From: Lucifugimonas sp964435915
GTDB taxonomy: Bacteria; Chloroflexota; Dehalococcoidia; Lucifugimonadales; Lucifugimonadaceae
Length of the DNA: 64,000 nucleotides
Assembly (NCBI GenBank): GCA_964435915.1
Contig: CAYTAO010000001.1
Location: 7,095 to 71,094, forward strand
Direction: 5' to 3'
Positions within the stretch are counted from its first letter, which is position 1; each line of letters starts with the position of its first letter. The notes below the pieces were generated by a model that made no database searches, was not told where the DNA came from, and saw only the letters and a program-made list of their open reading frames with translations. This document shows positions 60,986 to 64,000 of the stretch, one piece after another. Position numbers and translations under genes: made by a program.

Positions 60986-62054
60986 ATGCTCGAACATTTT
61001 CATGTCCCGGAGGAAGATGAAGTCCGGATCATGCCGGACGCACTTAGAAAGACCGTAAACGAACTGTTCTTGAAGATAGGTTTTTCGGAGCAGGACGCAT
61101 GGCAGGCGACCGACGTATTACTGCTATCGGACACCCGGGGGGTCGACACACACGGCGTCTCGAACATGATGCGGAATTACATCAGGATGGTTGCTGGGGA
61201 CTTCGTTAACCCGACTCCTAACTGGACAATCACCAGAGAAACGGCAACGACTGCGAATGTCGATTGCGATCGCGGGTTGGGTATTACTGTGATCCCGCAG
61301 GTTATGAAGTTGGCAATTGAAAAGGCTCGCGAAACGGGAATCGGCGCTATCACCATGGGCAACGGTCGACATGCCGGTATGATCGCCTACCACTCGATGA
61401 TGGCGCTGCCTCACGATATGATCGGCTACGCAATTACAGCCGGTGGTCAATCGATGCCTCCAACGTTTGGCGCTGAGCCACGACTGGCTCCGAATCCACA
61501 CGCATGGGCGGTGCCGACCGATAAGGAGCCGCCGTTCGTTCTGGATATTTCTTCATCGTCGCTCGCCATGAACAAGCTCACACTACTCAGGCGGTTGAAC
61601 GCCCTGACGATTCCAGGGGTCATGGCCGAGTCTGATGGCACACCGATCATGGAAGCACGAGCGGTTCCAGACGAAACTTTCGTGCTCCCAAACNNNNNNN
61701 NNNGGGTCGCACAAGGGCTACGGTCTCTGTGCAGTGGCACAGATTTTTGCAGGGATACTTTCAGACGGTGCATTCGGGCCTTACGAGGGCGGGCACATGT
61801 CTCACTTCGTTGCTGCATATTCCGTCGAGGCGTTCACTGACAGTCAGCGGTTCAAGAGCTCGATGGATGACTTCATGCAGTACCTCGCAGACACTCCGCC
61901 GGCTCCGGGTCACGATCGCGTCTACTATGCCGGGCTGATTGAGGAAGAAGAGTCAATCGACCGCCATAAACGCGGCATACCGCTTCATCACGAGGTGGTC
62001 GAGTGGTTTGATCAGACGACCGACGAATTCAACCTTTCACTACTGGAAAGATAG
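60986..62054 (+). CDS. Malate/L-lactate dehydrogenase family (Ldh_2) protein, assembly gap inside
   Basis: An NAD(P)-dependent oxidoreductase of the Ldh_2 family (malate, lactate, ureidoglycolate or sulfolactate dehydrogenases): DTRGVDTHGVSNM near the N-terminus (catalytic His), NGRHAGMIAYHSM, FGAEPRLAPNPHAWAVP, and SHKGYGLCAVAQI. The frame before the 10-N gap and the frame after it differ. The paralogue downstream has six extra codons here (..PWGSTRELGSHK), so the missing sequence is probably 18 bases. Two tandem copies 14 bases apart. Confidence 0.85.
61694..61703. other. Assembly gap (10 N) inside the first Ldh_2 gene, probably 18 bases
   Basis: Comparison with the second copy (PWGSTRELGSHK) indicates that GSTREL-type residues, six codons, are missing between LPN and GSHK. 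The flanking frames differ, which rules out a length of 10. Confidence 0.85.
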
Positions 62055-62068
62055 GGATTTGAATAACG

Positions 62069-63151
62069 ATGCTTGAACACTTTCACGTTCCAGAAAAAGA
62101 CAAGGTTTTTATTCGTCGTGAGTACGTACTCAAGACCACGACCGATATTTTCTTAGCGATGGGTTTGCCACTCAAAGATGCCCAACTAGCCGCTGAGGGT
62201 CTCATTCTGGCCGACATTCGTGGCTGTGAAACCCACGGCGTCTCGAACATGCTGCGGAACTACATTCAGCAGTTCAGTGATGGCAAAATAAATCCGACTC
62301 CTAACTGGAAGATTATTCGGGAGACCTCAGCAGTCGCAACAGTCGAAGCAGATCGTTCACACGGTCTCGTCATGTGTCAGAAGGCGATGGATATTGCTAT
62401 AGAGAAGGCCAGAAAGACCGGCATAGGTGCGGTGATCATCCAGAACAGCACCCACGCCGGAATGATGGCGTACCACTCGATGCGGGCCATGGAACACGAC
62501 ATGATTGGTTATGCCATAACCGGTGGCGGGGCAATCATGGTTCCAACATACGGCGCAGAGCCGCGCCTTGGTTCAGTACCGCACACGTGGGCCGTTCCTG
62601 CTGGCAAAATGCCGCCGTTTGTACTCGATATCTCTTCATCGTCGGTCGCTGCGAACAAGATCGGTTTACTGAGACGTACTGGTGCAAAACTGCTGCCGGG
62701 ACTGCTCGCCGGAGAGGACGGTACGCCGATCATGGATGAGCGAGATATTCCGGATAAGGCGAATCTTTTGCCTTGGGGTTCGACTCGCGAGCTCGGTTCA
62801 CACAAGGGCTATGGTATGGCTGTGATCGGGCAGGTGTTCACGGGGATACTTTCGTCAGGCATCTTCGGTCTTAGTAACCCACCCGGTAATAGCAGCCAAT
62901 TCGTGGCTGCGTTCAGCATTGATGCCTTCAGGGACGTCACAGAGTTCAAAGATTCGATGGACGAGTTCCTGACTTTCCTCGTCGAGACGCCGCCTGCTAA
63001 GGATCATGATCGGGTCGTCTATGCTGGACTTCCAGAACATGAGGAGACCGAGGTGCGTGAACGGGATGGGATCCCGTTACACCGCGAAGTGGTCGAATGG
63101 TTCGACACTGTTACAGAAGACCTGAAGCTGGAGCGCTTGGGGCGAAACTAG
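62069..63151 (+). CDS. Malate/L-lactate dehydrogenase family (Ldh_2) protein, second copy
   Basis: A complete 360-residue Ldh_2 enzyme closely related to its upstream neighbour. Both start MLEHFHVPE. Motifs: DIRGCETHGVSNM, STHAGMMAYHSM, YGAEPRLGSVPHTWAVPAG, WGSTRELGSHKGYG, HDRVVYAGLPEHEE. Tandem duplication 14 bases apart suggests one transcript and related or heteromeric substrates. Confidence 0.92.
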   Translation: MLEHFHVPEKDKVFIRREYVLKTTTDIFLAMGLPLKDAQLAAEGLILADIRGCETHGVSNMLRNYIQQFSDGKINPTPNWKIIRETSAVATVEADRSHGLVMCQKAMDIAIEKARKTGIGAVIIQNSTHAGMMAYHSMRAMEHDMIGYAITGGGAIMVPTYGAEPRLGSVPHTWAVPAGKMPPFVLDISSSSVAANKIGLLRRTGAKLLPGLLAGEDGTPIMDERDIPDKANLLPWGSTRELGSHKGYGMAVIGQVFTGILSSGIFGLSNPPGNSSQFVAAFSIDAFRDVTEFKDSMDEFLTFLVETPPAKDHDRVVYAGLPEHEETEVRERDGIPLHREVVEWFDTVTEDLKLERLGRN

Positions 63152-63215
63152 CTGACGCGTTGCTCAATGCTGGTCATTTCACCGAAAAGAATGACATGGC
63201 CGCCGCGCCACAGAG

Positions 63216-63509
63216 TTAGATAACCGTGGCTTCTGCTTCGATTTCTAATAACTCTTCCTCGAACACGTCGATATCTGGTGCCAAATCGCCATTGTCCGAC
63301 TCATCCGAAATTTCCACAGGCTCAAGTTGCGGAGCCACTACGGCGTCTTCATCTAGAGTCGTTGGTTCTTCGATGGATCCGTTAGAGCGTATCGATCGAG
63401 AATTGATGGTGTAGCCACATGTGATGCAGCTGAGAAACGATCCGAAATTATCGGACCCAAACTCGACAGTCCCGTCTTTGCAGCGCAGGCAAGATTTGAA
63501 ATACAGCAC
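63216..63509 (-). CDS. Zinc-ribbon protein with acidic tail
   Basis: A 97-residue protein from the GTG at 63509 behind GGAG. The first half is a zinc ribbon (SCLRCKDGTVEF ... SCITCGYTIN, two CxxC pairs). The second half is strongly acidic (EISDESDNGD, DIDVFEEELLEIEAEA). Small ribbon-plus-acidic proteins often bind nucleic acid machinery or metals. No function assigned. Confidence 0.6.
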   Translation of the reverse strand: MLYFKSCLRCKDGTVEFGSDNFGSFLSCITCGYTINSRSIRSNGSIEEPTTLDEDAVVAPQLEPVEISDESDNGDLAPDIDVFEEELLEIEAEATVI

Positions 63510-63780
63510 AGTCACATCTCCATGTATCACGGCGGGCACCGCGAATTGTTTGATTTGTTTTGAAAACCTAACGTGCGGCATCCTATCCGGTTCCGGCTAT
63601 TTACTGCCTATTGCTGCTTTGTACGCGTTTCATTGATTTTTAGTTAACACGAATAAAATCTTCCGATTCAGTCACAGGGCGAACTGTGGGGCAGAATATG
63701 CTTTCCACAAGATCTGCCAGGTTGCAGCTGACAAACAGGATCTACACGAAGCGAGACTCGTGCTCCGGAGGCATTATCGA

Positions 63781-64000
63781 ATGGCAAGGCTCTACATAAT
63801 CGGAGCGGGAACACCGACCCCTACTCCCACACGATTTGGCTCGGCGTACGTACTCGAAATCGAGGGCGAGAAGATCATGATCGACTGTGGGCCGGCGGCG
63901 ACGCACAAACTGGTGCAGACCGGCCTCTGGCCGCTCGATATCGACTACATATTTTTCACGCACCACCACTTCGACCACGATATCGACTACCCGTGTTTCC
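63781..64000 (+). CDS. Metallo-beta-lactamase-fold hydrolase (RNase Z-like), 3' truncated by window edge
   Basis: The first 73 residues are present: a RLYIIGAGTPTPTPTRFGSA strand, then IMIDCGPAATHKL and THHHFDHDIDYP with the HxHxDH zinc site. This resembles RNase Z/arylsulfatase-type members of the MBL fold. The window ends inside the gene. Start: ATG, first base of line 63781; 63510-63780 has no gene I can support. Confidence 0.85.
   Translation, partial: MARLYIIGAGTPTPTPTRFGSAYVLEIEGEKIMIDCGPAATHKLVQTGLWPLDIDYIFFTHHHFDHDIDYPCF

Noticed and set aside
1..64000. Prophage, insertion sequence or CRISPR
   Set aside because: No transposase, integrase, phage structural gene or regularly spaced repeat array was seen anywhere; the only repeats are the 23-bp tandem and short REP-like elements.

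Overview
The window reads like a chromosomal contig from an uncultured bacterium of roughly half GC. The best guess is Chloroflexota, perhaps a marine SAR202/Dehalococcoidia-like lineage. Pointers are a stripped-down division cluster (mraZ-rsmH-ftsA-ftsZ with no murein genes between), a B12-type (class II) ribonucleotide reductase, secDF, and many paralogous catabolic enzymes (2-hydroxyacid dehydrogenases, Ldh_2-type dehydrogenases, amidases, an enolase-superfamily remnant). The lineage is inferred from gene content, not from a marker search. Three runs of exactly 10 N (11960, 12520, 61694) lie inside genes and show the sequence is a draft assembly. No transposase, phage gene, CRISPR array, rRNA or tRNA was found.

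Layout. (1) 1-18.6 kb is accessory and catabolic. A leftward run (M42-type peptidase, TPP enzyme, broken GYD-domain gene, amidase) faces a rightward run of three tandem D-2-hydroxyacid dehydrogenases and an M81/MlrC-type enzyme. Then come a CehA/McbA-type metallohydrolase, a cupin protein, uppP, and a stretch rich in decayed genes (enolase N-terminus fused to a methyltransferase C-terminus, HIT protein, phosphotriesterase-related gene with an in-frame TGA, DUF3179 tail). (2) 18.6-50.6 kb is mostly housekeeping: TPR lipoprotein, holA, ychF, interrupted hemW, selB, nfo, secDF, def, priA, rplS, trmD, a Mog-type protein, mraZ-rsmH-ftsA-ftsZ, nrdR, nrdJ, pdxA, proC, yggT, birA. (3) 50.7-64 kb is accessory again: acetamidase/formamidase, HAD hydrolase, GSA-aminotransferase-like enzyme, FIST sensor, SDR, nitroreductase, a tightly coupled nitrilase / CinA-like / nucleotidylyltransferase operon, two tandem Ldh_2 dehydrogenases, a zinc-ribbon protein and the start of a metallo-beta-lactamase-fold enzyme.

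The most unusual property is the number of clearly recognisable genes cut by single in-frame stops or reduced to fragments. The stops include TAG, TAA and TGA, so simple codon reassignment does not explain them. One, the TGA in the phosphotriesterase-related gene, is more ambiguous because selB lies 7 kb away. The best candidates for new biology are the coupled nitrilase-CinA-nucleotidylyltransferase operon (a possible pyridine nucleotide salvage or repair module), a 56-codon ORF overlapping both rsmH and ftsA by ATGA, and related hairpin leaders before secD and rplS.
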